This document shows positions 35,759-45,110 of a stretch of DNA of 64,000 nucleotides, in pieces. Position numbers and translations under genes: made by a program. Source of the stretch: Kribbella italica (GTDB lineage: Bacteria; Actinomycetota; Actinomycetes; Propionibacteriales; Kribbellaceae); the NCBI RefSeq assembly GCF_014205135.1, contig NZ_JACHMY010000001.1:8804001-8868000 (forward strand), read 5' to 3'. The notes beneath the pieces are model-generated. The model was not told where the DNA came from. It made no database searches and saw nothing but the letters and a program-made list of their open reading frames with translations. Each line of letters starts with the position of its first letter. Position 1 is the stretch's first letter.

Positions 35759-36771
35759 GCGTCGTTCAGTTCTGAAGGTGCGCCGTCGGAAGTGAGGGTC
35801 TGCGCGGTCGCGCGGCGGCGTTCGACCGCGGCGAGGGCGTCCTCGGTGGCGAGGTCGGCGTTGAGGTGCTGTGCTGCGGTTGCTCCGGCGGCGGCTGATG
35901 CTCCGACCTGCGCTGTCAGGTCGGTCACGTTTCCGGCTAGCCAGACTCCCGGCACGGGGCTGCGACCGAATTGATCCGCAGGCAGATGGTGTCCCATCCC
36001 GCTGGGATGTTCCACCGGGTCCAGGCCGAGCTCACCGAGGAAGCCTGCTCGCGCTTCCATGCGTGTCGCCACCGCGATGACCTCGCGAGCAATCAGCCGG
36101 CCGTCCGCCATCTTGAGACCGGTCAAGTTGCCATCGGAAACCTCGAGCGCAGCGACTTCTCCCAGAACTACCGTGATGCCGAGGGAGTCGAACTGTTCCT
36201 TCTGCTCGGCAGTGAGCTCGGTTCTGTGAGTGAAATAGGTCAGGTCGTCGCTGAGCTGGCGGAACAACAAGGCATGGTGAACAGACGGCGCCGCGGTGGC
36301 CAGGATGCCGATTGCTCGGTCGCGGACCTCATAGCCGTGGCAGTACGGACAGTGGACGACGTCGTGCCCCCACTGCTGCGCGAGCCCGGGGACGTCCGGT
36401 AGCACATCGACCAAGCCAGTCGCGATCAGCAAGCGGCGAGCTCGCAGTTGCATTCCGTCGTCAAGAGTGACGGTGAACCCGTCTCCGTCTTCGTCTCGTC
36501 GTGCGCTGCTGACCTCCCCGGCGAGGACTTCTCCGCCGTAGCTGCGGACCTCGTCGCGCCCCGTGGCCAGCAAGTCTGATGGCGTAACACCCTCCCTGCC
36601 GAGCAGTCCATGCACTCCGCCGGCAGGTGCGTTGCGCGGCTGTCCCGAGTCCACGACGAGGACCGAGCGGCGGGATCGGCCGAGTAGCAACGCTGCGCTC
36701 AACCCGGCGGCCCCACCCCCGACGACGACGACATCAACCGCTTGAGCAGTCAAATTTTTCTGCTTGTCCAT
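35755..36771 (-). CDS. FAD-dependent NAD(P) oxidoreductase, thioredoxin-reductase-like
   Basis: A 338-residue flavoprotein from ATG 36771 (GAGG about 8 bases upstream). FAD site: VDVVVVGGGAAGLSAALLL; conserved PRNAPAGGVHGLL; redox-type motif HCPYCHGYE with CPYC like thioredoxin reductase; late FAD motif PGVWLAGNVTDLTAQ. Such stand-alone proteins reduce disulfides or oxidise dithiols in small molecules. Its end overlaps the exporter start by 4 bases, suggesting joint function in resistance. A remnant of its N-terminus lies at 21.1 kb. Confidence 0.88.
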   Translation of the reverse strand: MDKQKNLTAQAVDVVVVGGGAAGLSAALLLGRSRRSVLVVDSGQPRNAPAGGVHGLLGREGVTPSDLLATGRDEVRSYGGEVLAGEVSSARRDEDGDGFTVTLDDGMQLRARRLLIATGLVDVLPDVPGLAQQWGHDVVHCPYCHGYEVRDRAIGILATAAPSVHHALLFRQLSDDLTYFTHRTELTAEQKEQFDSLGITVVLGEVAALEVSDGNLTGLKMADGRLIAREVIAVATRMEARAGFLGELGLDPVEHPSGMGHHLPADQFGRSPVPGVWLAGNVTDLTAQVGASAAAGATAAQHLNADLATEDALAAVERRRATAQTLTSDGAPSELNDA

Positions 36772-36789
36772 AGTTATCACCTCAAGGAC

Positions 36790-36895
36790 GACCCTGCTTG
36801 ATCGATGAGGAGGCGACAATGTCTGTTCCAGTTACAGCAACATCGGACATGGCAAACGCCGCCATGAATCCGAACTGCACAATCGTCAGATAGTG
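36790..36895 (-). pseudogene. Inverted internal fragment of a cytochrome P450
   Basis: Reading leftward, the minus strand gives HYLTIVQFGFMAAFAMSDVA followed by VTGTDI. The first part matches the segment after the ExxR helix of the P450 at 16.5 kb (RYLTIVQFGLFRH), with DNA matching closely across YLTIVQFG, and the rest fits the usual DVxVxGxxI strand of P450s. It abuts, head to head, the plus-strand C-terminal P450 fragment that starts at 36893, so an inversion separated two pieces of the same gene. Confidence 0.7.
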
Positions 36896-37360
36896 CTGGC
36901 CTTCGGGTTCGACCCGCATCAGTGCCTTGGGCAACAGCTTGCGCGAGTGGAACTGCAGGAGGTCTTCACGCGCCTGTTCAAGCGGGTCCCGACGCCACGG
37001 CTTGCGGTGCCGTTCGAGGAGATCGAATTCAAGGACAACACACTCGTGGTGCCCGGCATGATCGACACCCACTCGGCACATGTGGCAGACGGTGCTGCGC
37101 GGCATTGGCGCGGCCTGGACCTCGAGCATCTACTTCGAGACTCCGGGGCACGCGCCCGCCTGACCTACGGCCACGGTGACGGTACCCGTGCCGCCAACGA
37201 CTGGGTGCTCGAAGGGACGTGGCCCGACTGCGCGACGAGTGGTTCGCCACCGCCGATGACCGCGTCGCCCTGCAGATCGCTCTGGACCTCTACAACTCCG
37301 CCTTGCCCGAGCGCCCGGCCTGGAGTGAGCCCGAGGCCGCGGGCTCGCCATCGGAGGGAT
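36893..37360 (+). pseudogene. Mosaic remnant: P450 heme-loop and C-terminus joined to amidohydrolase fragments
   Basis: Bases 36893-37048 encode LAFGFDPHQCLGQQLARVEL and on to EEIEFKDNTLV, matching the end of the P450 at 16.5 kb. At about 37049 the sequence switches without a stop to PGMIDTH, the metal site of the amidohydrolase at 31.9 kb. It continues as RHMWQTVLRGIG after a 1-base insertion, then DSGARARLTYG, and in another frame WFATADDRVALQIALDLYNS. The amidohydrolase middle is partly missing. No functional product is likely. Bases 37361-37514 show nothing recognisable. Confidence 0.85.
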
Positions 37361-37514
37361 CCTGTTGCAAAAGTCAATCGGCGTCCCGGATCGAGGCTAG
37401 CCTCAAACAAGCTGTCGTCTAGCGGGCCGAGTAACTACAACCCCTTACCCCCGCGACTGAAACTGGGCCAGGACCTGTTCCTGCCGGCCCGACCCGGCAT
37501 CCCCTTCCTCCGCA

Positions 37515-37548
37515 TTGTGCCCGGTCGCGTTTCCCGCACCGGGCACAA
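37515..37548. terminator. Hairpin terminator of the sigma factor operon
   Basis: TTGTGCCCGGT (37515-37525) and ACCGGGCACAA (37538-37548) form a perfect 11-bp stem with a 12-base loop. It lies 15-48 bases beyond the stop of the leftward CU044_5270-like gene, the right place for transcription termination. No long T-run follows. Confidence 0.65.
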
Positions 37549-37562
37549 CTTCGTCGACTCCC

Positions 37563-38666
37563 TTAACGGCCGGCTGGGAAGAGCAACGCGTAGCTGATCA
37601 CTGCGGGAGCCGGCACCCGTAGTGCGTCAACGTTCTTGGTCAGCACGTCCTCGCTGGCCAGCAGCGCTCCGGTGACCAGGTCGAACATCAGCACCTGACG
37701 CTCCGGCCGACCCGTATAGGTCGTGTCGACCGCGAACGCCCGGCCCGAACGCCCGGCCCGGTCCTGCAGCAGCCCCAGCGACACCACGTCACCGCGCTCG
37801 GCCAGCAACCGCAGCACAGCCGCCCGAGTCCCAGGCGACGGCACCGTCTCCCTGTGCAAATCCCTGATGCCAGTCACGAGAGCACCAGTGCTGTCGACGT
37901 CGACGCCGACCGGAAGCCCGGCCTTGATCGCCGCAAGAAGCGGCCTCGGCTGGGCAGGCAGCGGGTACACGAAGTTGTGGGTCGATGGCCCGGAACCGAG
38001 CTGTGTGATCCGACGCCCGCCAGCAGGTACCGACTCGTCACGGATCACCGTGCCCGGCTCGACCGACGCCCCAGCGCGCTTCCACGCATCGCGGTGCTGG
38101 TCCGACGGGAAGAACGGCGTTCCCGCCCGCACTGTCAGCCGACCCGGACGGTCTGCGCTCCAGACCAGGTCGGACTCCTCCGGGACGACGGCCCAATCGA
38201 GCCGATCCCCGTCCGCGCGCGCCGAGAGATCCCACGTCGACATCCGCACCGTGTGCGTCGAGGCGTCACCGGGAAGCGCCCTGTCCGCAGCCGCGACTTT
38301 AGCCAAAGCCAGGAGCTCTTGCTTGGCCGGGCGACCGGCCCGCAGCTCGCCATCCAGCACCATGGGTGTCGCGGCGACCGCGACACCGGTTGACCCGAAT
38401 GGCTCCACCGCCACCAGGCCCACGCCCGCCACCACTGCGATACCGGCGGCGCCAGCGACCAACACTGCCCGGCGGGTCACCCGTCGCCGAGGCGCCAAAT
38501 CGACTACCGCCGCATCAACACTCCGCTGCCCGACCGGCCACGCAACCTCAGTCGCACTGCGCGGCTCAGCGGCGTGGCGATCGCCTAGCAGTGCCTTATC
38601 TGACATTCCTGCTGCCGGGTCTACCCTCCGCAGTGAATCCATGAGATCGATCTTCGTATTCTTCAT
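37563..38666 (-). CDS. CU044_5270-family membrane protein, probable partner of the ECF sigma factor
   Basis: A 367-residue protein starting at ATG 38666, overlapping the sigma gene stop as ATGA. A cytoplasmic N-terminal part of about 95 residues is followed by one hydrophobic segment (AVLVAGAAGIAVVAGVGLVA) and an extracytoplasmic domain with many Val/Leu strands. Proteins of this family regularly follow ECF sigma genes in actinobacteria. The one-helix layout suggests a sensor or anti-sigma role, although no anti-sigma zinc motif is visible. Confidence 0.75.
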   Translation of the reverse strand: MKNTKIDLMDSLRRVDPAAGMSDKALLGDRHAAEPRSATEVAWPVGQRSVDAAVVDLAPRRRVTRRAVLVAGAAGIAVVAGVGLVAVEPFGSTGVAVAATPMVLDGELRAGRPAKQELLALAKVAAADRALPGDASTHTVRMSTWDLSARADGDRLDWAVVPEESDLVWSADRPGRLTVRAGTPFFPSDQHRDAWKRAGASVEPGTVIRDESVPAGGRRITQLGSGPSTHNFVYPLPAQPRPLLAAIKAGLPVGVDVDSTGALVTGIRDLHRETVPSPGTRAAVLRLLAERGDVVSLGLLQDRAGRSGRAFAVDTTYTGRPERQVLMFDLVTGALLASEDVLTKNVDALRVPAPAVISYALLFPAGR

Positions 38667-39253
38667 CGGCGCTCTCCCATCGTCAGGGCTTGTCGGGTCG
38701 TACCTGTTGTGCCGGCTGCGGATCGATCCAGCTCGAGGCGCCGCTGCCAAGCGGTCCGCAGACGTCGCCGGGCCCGCACCAGCTTCACCACCGCCGTCGC
38801 CGGCGAACAACCGAGCACGTTCGCGAGATCCGCGCGGCTCAGCCCTTCCCAGGCGGTCAGCATCAGCACTTCCTGGTCGGCGAGACGAAGATCGTCACGC
38901 AGCACGCGCAGCAGGCCTGCCAGCTCGTCTGCAGCCGCGACCTGATCGCCGAGCGGGTCAACCGGCGCGACCGGTTCGCCGCTGACCAATTCGTCGCCGA
39001 CTCGGGCATAGGCCCGGTGAGACCGGCCGTCTCGGCGTCGTCGAGCGTCCAAGACGTTGCGAGCCACTTGGTACAACCACGGCAACTCCCGCCCCGCGGG
39101 AACTTCACCACGGCGTACTGCCACCAGGAACACCTCCTGGCAGACGTCGCGACTCTCTTCCAGATCGCTGGTACGCCGAAGGGCATACGCGACGATCGCT
39201 GGCCCGTGATCACGGAACAGTTGGTCGAGATCCAGGCCCTCGGGCTTCGTCAT
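38663..39253 (-). CDS. RNA polymerase ECF sigma factor
   Basis: A 196-residue sigma factor starting at ATG 39253. Region 2 reads LFRDHGPAIVAYALRRT and EVFLVAVRRGEVP with LPWLYQVARNVLDARRRR. Region 4 contains VLMLTAWEGLSRADLANVLG and SPATAVVKLVRARRRLRTA, the -35 recognition helix. Length and lack of region 3 fit the ECF group. It is coupled to the downstream CU044_5270-like gene. Which genes it controls cannot be told here. Confidence 0.9.
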   Translation of the reverse strand: MTKPEGLDLDQLFRDHGPAIVAYALRRTSDLEESRDVCQEVFLVAVRRGEVPAGRELPWLYQVARNVLDARRRRDGRSHRAYARVGDELVSGEPVAPVDPLGDQVAAADELAGLLRVLRDDLRLADQEVLMLTAWEGLSRADLANVLGCSPATAVVKLVRARRRLRTAWQRRLELDRSAAGTTGTTRQALTMGERR

Positions 39254-39910
39254 CGCTTCCACACCCGTATATGTCCGATGGAACAAAACCACTACACACT
39301 CTGGCCGAGAAAGTTCGATCGGCCCAACCCATGCAGACCGGGCGATGTGCCGTGTCTCCGCTTGACGCGCTGTGGGATCAACGGAAGACGCGGGACCTGG
39401 TCCCGGCCGCGACGGGGAAAAGTGTGAGCCGCCCAACGTTGAGGTGGACGCCCTGACCGCTGCGCTGCATTCGGCCACGATGACCGCGGCCCCGCCCTGG
39501 GCGGTCCCGGCGTTAGCAGCTTAGGCCGGGGAGCCGCCCCGGACGTTCTTCGGCTGCGGCGCAGGCTTACCAGTTCGCCTGGCGCCAGTCGAGCTCGAAG
39601 CAGTCACCGATGCGTCGACTGGTGAGACTGGTGCCGACACGTCGCGGAAGTCGCTCGTTCGCGGCGCTCCGCCGTGACTTCGAAGGCAACCTGTACGTCG
39701 TACGCCAGGAGTTCCCGAACGCCTTGATCCCGCGGGAGCCGGAATCGGAGGAACCGCAGTCAGCGACGGCGGACGCGTTGAGCCGGTCGGGTGTGGTCGC
39801 GGTTCATCGCGCGAGATCAGGAGCATCGGATCGTCCGGAGTGCCCAGCCGTCCTGACGAGGGATGTGCTGACTGACCGGCCTGCCAGCGGGCGCGGCCGA
39901 TAGTGAGTAT
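39254..39910. other. Intergenic stretch without a supported gene
   Basis: Open frames on both strands here are short, lack ribosome binding sites and have no recognisable domains. A minus-strand ending RIGDCFELDWRQANW (about 39577-39615) looks like the tail of a protein but cannot be extended in one frame. It may be another decayed gene. Confidence 0.4.
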
Positions 39911-39919
39911 GGATATATG

Positions 39920-39931
39920 ATGTTTAATCAT
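39920..39931. promoter_or_regulatory. TGTTTAATCA-type operator upstream of the xanthine-dehydrogenase-like operon
   Basis: ATGTTTAATCAT is, on the other strand, the same 12 bases as at 46251-46262 and shares TGTTTAATCA with 59496-59505. The surrounding sequence (39911-39940) is strikingly AT-rich for this genome. It lies about 200 bases before xdhA. A FadR-type GntR protein is the likely binder. Confidence 0.55.
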
Positions 39932-40127
39932 ACTTATCTACGTCTACAACTAGCCGGACGGGTTGCTCTGGTGGTACGGCTCTGCCGCTGTCGGATACGT
40001 GCGCGCAGCCGGCGACCAAGGCGGCGAACAGGCGGGCGACAGGCTGATCGCTGGCGGCCGGCGCTTCGACGTCTTTACCGAGGTGAGCCTCATCCCACAG
40101 TGCAAGGACCCACTGGAGTAGCAAACC

Positions 40128-41567
40128 ATGTCGACGATCAAGGTAAACGGCCAAAATGCCATGCTCGACGGCGTATCCGTCCACACCACGGTGCTGGACT
40201 GGCTGCGCGACCGAGGCCTGACGGGCGCGAAAGAGGGCTGCGCCGAGGGTGAGTGCGGCGCGTGCTCGGTACTGGTCGCCAGACCGGGACTCGAGAGCGC
40301 GACGGAATGGACCGCGATCAACGCTTGTCTGCTCTCCGTTGCCTCGCTGGAGGGCCAGGAGATCGTCACCTCGGAGGGCCTGGGTACGAGCAACGACCTG
40401 CACCCGGTCCAGCGAGAGATAGCCGTCCGGGGCGGCTCGCAGTGTGGCTTCTGTACCCCCGGCTTCGTGTGCAGCATGGCAGCTGAGTACTACCGCCCCG
40501 GCCGTACTGCGCGCGCTGCGGACCGGCATGACCCCGAGCATGGTCCCAACGGGTTCGACCTCAACGCGCTGAGCGGGAACCTGTGCCGCTGCACGGGGTA
40601 TCGGCCGATCCGGGACGCGGCGTACGCGCTGGGTGGTCCGGAGGCGGGCGACGTGCTGGCGGCTCGTCTGTCCTCTCCGCCGCCCGCGCCGGCGGTGACC
40701 AGGTTGGCGGTGGCCGGCGCAGAGTTCCTCCGGCCGGAGAGTCTGGACGAAGTGCTCGAGGTGCTGGCCGAGCAGCCCCGAGCGCGGATCGTGGCAGGGT
40801 CGACCGATGTCGGGGTCGAGGTGAACCTGCGCGGTGCCCGCGACTCCTTGGTCGTCGCGGTGGACCGGTTGGCCGAGTTGAGGGAGTTCGAGATCGGTCG
40901 CAATGAGATCAAGCTGGGTGCTGCGCTGACACTGACCGAAATCGAGAGGCGGCTCACCGGCCGGGTACCGCTGCTCGAGCAGTTGTTCCCGCAGTTCGCG
41001 TCGCGGCTGATCCGCAACGGCGCCACCATCGGCGGCAATCTCGGGACCGGCTCTCCAATCGGTGATACGCAGCTCGCTCTCCTGGCCCTCGACGCGTCGA
41101 TCGTCCTGGTTTCTCGCCGCGGCGAACGTGCGGTTCCCGTCGCGGACTACTTCACCGGGTACCGTCAGACGCTGAAGGCTCCGGACGAGTTGATCCGGAC
41201 CGTCATGCTTCCGTTGCCGTTGGCACCCTTTACCGCATTTCACAAGATCGCGAAGCGGCGCCTCAACGACATCTCCAGCGTCGCCGTCGCCTATGCGCTC
41301 GACATCGAGGATGGCCTCGTCCGCCGCGCCATGATCGGCCTCGGCGGTGTCGCCGCGACTCCGCTGCGTGCCCGGGCTACCGAGGAGGCACTCGTCGGCC
41401 GGGCGTGGACCGAGTCGAACGTGCACGAGGCGGCGATCGTGATGGCAGCCGAGGGCACTCCGATCGACGATCACCGCGCGAGTGCGTCGTACCGCTCGGC
41501 GATGCTCGGCCAGTCGCTTCGCCGCTTCTACGCCGAGCACCTCGCAGCAGAAGGGGTCAGCGTGTGA
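40128..41567 (+). CDS. xdhA: Xanthine-dehydrogenase-type small subunit (2Fe-2S and FAD domains)
   Basis: A 479-residue subunit that carries electrons from a molybdenum hydroxylase. First cluster: Cys38, Cys43, Cys46 (CAEGECGAC) and Cys67. Second cluster: Cys106, Cys109 (CGFC) with Cys153 and Cys155 (CRCTGYRP). Residues about 195-460 are an FAD domain (ARIVAGSTDVGVEVN; ATIGGNLGTGSPIGD). GGAG precedes the ATG. The next gene's GTG overlaps its stop. Xanthine is only one possible substrate; the fold also serves other N-heterocycles and aldehydes. Confidence 0.9.
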   Translation: MSTIKVNGQNAMLDGVSVHTTVLDWLRDRGLTGAKEGCAEGECGACSVLVARPGLESATEWTAINACLLSVASLEGQEIVTSEGLGTSNDLHPVQREIAVRGGSQCGFCTPGFVCSMAAEYYRPGRTARAADRHDPEHGPNGFDLNALSGNLCRCTGYRPIRDAAYALGGPEAGDVLAARLSSPPPAPAVTRLAVAGAEFLRPESLDEVLEVLAEQPRARIVAGSTDVGVEVNLRGARDSLVVAVDRLAELREFEIGRNEIKLGAALTLTEIERRLTGRVPLLEQLFPQFASRLIRNGATIGGNLGTGSPIGDTQLALLALDASIVLVSRRGERAVPVADYFTGYRQTLKAPDELIRTVMLPLPLAPFTAFHKIAKRRLNDISSVAVAYALDIEDGLVRRAMIGLGGVAATPLRARATEEALVGRAWTESNVHEAAIVMAAEGTPIDDHRASASYRSAMLGQSLRRFYAEHLAAEGVSV

Positions 41568-43939
41568 GCCAACTGTCCGAAAGACCCCGGCAAGCTGTCG
41601 TCGGCCTGCCGCTCCCGCACGAGAGCGCCGCGCTGCACGTCACCGGCGAAGCGCTCTACACCGATGACCTGACCGGGAGGACACACGGTGTCCTGCATGC
41701 CTGGCCGGTCCAGTCGCCGCATGCGCACGCCCGGATCGTCGCCCTGCGCGTGAAGTCGGCGTACGACGTCCCGGGGGTGGTTCGTGTTCTGACCGCCGAA
41801 GATGTTCCGGGGATCAACGATACCGGGGTCAAGCACGACGAGCCCTTGTTCCCGGCCGAGGTGATGTTCCACGGACACGCCGTCTGTTGGGTACTGGGCG
41901 AGACGCTCGAGGCGGCCCGGCTCGGAGCGGCGGCCGTGGAGATCGATTACCAAGAACTTCCGTCGCTGGTGACAATTCGTGAGGCGATTGCTGCTGGCAA
42001 CTTTCTGGGGTCAGATCTGCGCCTGGAGAACGGTAACGTCGAGGTGGCGTTGGCCGCGGCGCCGCAGGTGTTCCAGGGTGAGTTCGAGTTCGCCGGCCAG
42101 GAGCACTTCTACCTCGAGACCAACTCCTCGCTCGCGATGATCGACGAGGGCGGTCAGGTCTTCGTCCAGAGCAGCACCCAGCATCCGTCGCAGACGCAGG
42201 AGATCGTCGCGAAGGTGCTCGGCGTGGCCAGTCACGCGGTGACCGTGCAGTGCCTGCGTATGGGCGGTGCCTTCGGTGGCAAGGAGATGCAGTCGCACGG
42301 GTTCGCCGCGATCGCGGCGCTCGGCACGAGAATGACCGGGCGGCCTGTGCGGGTGCGACTCAACCGCACGCAGGACCTGACGATGACGGGCAAGCGCCAT
42401 GGCTTCCACAGCCAGTGGCGGGCCGGATTCGACGACGAGGGCCGTCTGGTGGCACTCGACGCGACGCTCACCGCCGATGGTGGGTGGAGCCTTGACATGT
42501 CGGAGCCGGTGCTGGCTCGGGCGATATGCCACGTCGACAACGGGTACTGGATCCCGAACGTTCGCGTTGACGGGCGGATCGCGAAGACGAACAAGACCTC
42601 CCAGACGGCGTTCCGCGGTTTCGGGGGACCGCAGGGCATGCTGGTCGTAGAAGATCTACTGGGCCGGTGTGCGCCGCTGCTCGGGCTCGACGCGATGGAG
42701 TTGCGCCGCCGCAATCTGTACAAGCCGAATCAAACGACGCCGTACGGGCAGCCGGTCCGTCATGCTGAGCGGCTCGAATCCTGCTGGAGCGGAGTACTGG
42801 ACAGCGGCGAGGTCGAGCGCCGGAAGGCGGAGATCGAGGGGTTCAACGCGACCCATCCGCTGACGAAGCGGGCGCTGGCGATGACGCCGGTGAAGTTCGG
42901 TATCGCGTTCAACCTGGCCGCGCTCAATCAGGCGGGGGCGTTGGTGCATGTCTACAGGGACGGATCGGTCTTGATCAACCACGGTGGCACCGAGATGGGG
43001 CAGGGCCTGCATACTAAAATGTTGCAGGTCGCGGCGACCGCGCTCGGCGTGCCGCCGGCTCGCGTCCGGCTGGCTCCGACCCGTACCGACAAGGTGCCCA
43101 ACACCTCGGCGACTGCGGCCAGTGCCGGAGCGGATCTCAACGGCGCGGCGATCAAGAACGCCTGTGAGCAGATCCGGGAGCGTCTCGTCTACGTTGCCGG
43201 TGGCAAGCTCGGGATCAGCCCGCAGGACGTGCGTTTCGCCGACGGCTGGGTCCGCGGGCTCACCTTCGGTGGCGAAACGCTGACCTGGGAGGAAGTTGTC
43301 AGTGCGGCGTACTTCCAACGCGTCCAGCTTTGGGCGGCCGGCTTCCATCGCACCGAAGGCCTGCACTGGGACGCCGTCGCGATGCGGGGCGAGCCGTTCA
43401 AGTATTTCGCGTACGGCGTCGCGGCCTCGGAGGTTGAGGTCGATGGATTCACCGGCGCCTACACACTGCGCCGGGTCGACATCGTCCATGACGTGGGCGA
43501 CAGCCTCAGCCCGCTGATCGACATCGGCCAGATCGAGGGCGGGTTCGTCCAGGGCGCCGGCTGGCTGACGCTCGAGGACCTGCGCTGGGACGAGAGCGAC
43601 GGCCCTGACCGTGGCCGGCTGGCAACGCAGGCCGCCAGCACCTACAAGCTGCCAAGCTTCTCAGAGATGCCCGAGGCCTTCAACGTCCAGCTGTTGGAGA
43701 AGGCCCACGAGGACGGCTCCGTCTACGGCTCCAAGGCGGTCGGAGAGCCGCCGCTGATGCTCGCCTTCTCCGTACGAGAGGCGTTGCGTCAGGCGGCAGC
43801 AGCATTCGGCCCGCCTGGAACGAGCGTAGATCTGGGCTGCCCTGCCACACCCGAGGTCGTGTACTGGGCGCTCGAGAAGGCACGGGCCGCGAACCATTTG
43901 TCGATCGATCTTTCGCGTGTCGAGCTGAGCGGGATGTGA
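41564..43939 (+). CDS. xdhB: Xanthine-dehydrogenase-type molybdopterin-binding large subunit
   Basis: A 791-residue catalytic subunit starting GTG 41564, overlapping xdhA as GTGA. Molybdopterin-contact motifs include GGAFGGKE, FRGFGGPQG and GTEMGQGLHTK. The late GSKAVGEPPLM segment carries the catalytic Glu. Together with xdhA it makes a complete hydroxylase that adds water-derived oxygen to a ring carbon. Expression probably depends on the operator at 39920-39931. Confidence 0.92.
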   Translation: MSQLSERPRQAVVGLPLPHESAALHVTGEALYTDDLTGRTHGVLHAWPVQSPHAHARIVALRVKSAYDVPGVVRVLTAEDVPGINDTGVKHDEPLFPAEVMFHGHAVCWVLGETLEAARLGAAAVEIDYQELPSLVTIREAIAAGNFLGSDLRLENGNVEVALAAAPQVFQGEFEFAGQEHFYLETNSSLAMIDEGGQVFVQSSTQHPSQTQEIVAKVLGVASHAVTVQCLRMGGAFGGKEMQSHGFAAIAALGTRMTGRPVRVRLNRTQDLTMTGKRHGFHSQWRAGFDDEGRLVALDATLTADGGWSLDMSEPVLARAICHVDNGYWIPNVRVDGRIAKTNKTSQTAFRGFGGPQGMLVVEDLLGRCAPLLGLDAMELRRRNLYKPNQTTPYGQPVRHAERLESCWSGVLDSGEVERRKAEIEGFNATHPLTKRALAMTPVKFGIAFNLAALNQAGALVHVYRDGSVLINHGGTEMGQGLHTKMLQVAATALGVPPARVRLAPTRTDKVPNTSATAASAGADLNGAAIKNACEQIRERLVYVAGGKLGISPQDVRFADGWVRGLTFGGETLTWEEVVSAAYFQRVQLWAAGFHRTEGLHWDAVAMRGEPFKYFAYGVAASEVEVDGFTGAYTLRRVDIVHDVGDSLSPLIDIGQIEGGFVQGAGWLTLEDLRWDESDGPDRGRLATQAASTYKLPSFSEMPEAFNVQLLEKAHEDGSVYGSKAVGEPPLMLAFSVREALRQAAAAFGPPGTSVDLGCPATPEVVYWALEKARAANHLSIDLSRVELSGM

Positions 43940-44766
43940 CGATCGAGATGACGTGGATGCGAGTTGTTCAGATGCTGCGTGAGAGGCGTCTGCCCTGTGT
44001 GCTGGTGACCGTGATCTCCGTGCGTGGACATTCCCCCCGGGATGCCGGTGCCAAGATGGTGGTCTCGCGGGACGGGGCCTGGGGAACTGTTGGTGGCGGT
44101 AACCTCGAGATGGTCGCGACCAACCAGGCCCGAGCACTACTGGCGACGGCCGCCTCCGAGCCCGAAGTACTCGAGTTCGCGCTGTCGGACAAAGCGCTGT
44201 ACCAGCAGGCCGTGCAGTGCTGCGGCGGTCAGGTCAAGGTGCTGCTGGAGCCGCTGCCGGTCGTCCCGTCCGTCGCGATCTTCGGGATTGGTCACGTTGG
44301 TCTGGAACTGGCCCGGATCCTTGCCCGGCACGACCTGGAGCTGCACCTCGTCGACTCACGGCCGGATCAGCTCGAGCCGTCGCGACTGTCGGTACTGGAC
44401 GACGCCGAGGCGGGAGTGCACGTGCACCAGGTGCCCGTGTTGCCCGAGCTCGTGATCGGCGAACTACCACCGGGAACGCATGTGCTGGTGATGACGCACG
44501 ACCACGCGGAGGATGCCGCGCTCTGCGACGCAGCCCTTCGCAATGGGCAGCTCGCCACCATCGGACTGATCGGGTCCCATGCGAAGTGGGCGCGATTCCG
44601 CCACACTCTTGCCGCGGATGGAAACTCGGCCGAGGCGATCGACACGATCACCACCCCGATCGGGCTGGCGGACCTGCCAGGTAAGGAGCCGGCCGTGATC
44701 GCGGTCAGCGTGGCTGCCTGGCTGCTGCAGCAGTTCGTTGCCGAGCGCATATCCGCAGAAGCGTGA
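43936..44766 (+). CDS. xdhC: XdhC-family molybdenum hydroxylase maturation factor
   Basis: A 276-residue cytoplasmic protein. N-terminal XdhC domain: VTVISVRGHSPRDAGAKMVV and WGTVGGGNLEMVA; C-terminal Rossmann part: IFGIGHVGLELARIL, MTHDHAEDAALC, GLIGSHAKWARF. XdhC binds the molybdenum cofactor, promotes its sulfuration and inserts it into XdhB. Start GTG 43936 overlaps xdhB; ATG 43948 is also possible. Confidence 0.92.
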   Translation: MTIEMTWMRVVQMLRERRLPCVLVTVISVRGHSPRDAGAKMVVSRDGAWGTVGGGNLEMVATNQARALLATAASEPEVLEFALSDKALYQQAVQCCGGQVKVLLEPLPVVPSVAIFGIGHVGLELARILARHDLELHLVDSRPDQLEPSRLSVLDDAEAGVHVHQVPVLPELVIGELPPGTHVLVMTHDHAEDAALCDAALRNGQLATIGLIGSHAKWARFRHTLAADGNSAEAIDTITTPIGLADLPGKEPAVIAVSVAAWLLQQFVAERISAEA

Positions 44767-45110
44767 CGGGCCGTCCCGCGGCGCGTCTCTCGATACTCCG
44801 CACCCCCGACTGCAGGGAGCGCGCTCCGCGGTCACTGCTATTGCCGTACTGCTCTGCGAATTCCCCGGACAGGGATCTGGCGTGGGGCTAATTCGCGCTT
44901 GAGGTCGCGAACCGGTTGCCAGCAGCAACTCGTTACTGTCCAGCTGCTGCACCGCTGAGACCGATCGCCGTTTTTCAGGTCCCGGTCGACAAGTTATCGA
45001 CGGAATCGAACGGTGATTGGCGGGCCGCCGCAGGAGGGCCGCAGGTAGAGCAGGTACTACCTTCGGCTGGGGTGGCTACGGGATGAAGTTGGGCGGATGT
45101 CCCTGGCACG

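Noticed and set aside
39521..39931. 136-residue minus-strand frame before the xdh operon
   Set aside because: No ribosome binding site, no domain and Ser/Pro/Arg-rich composition; it also runs through the proposed operator.
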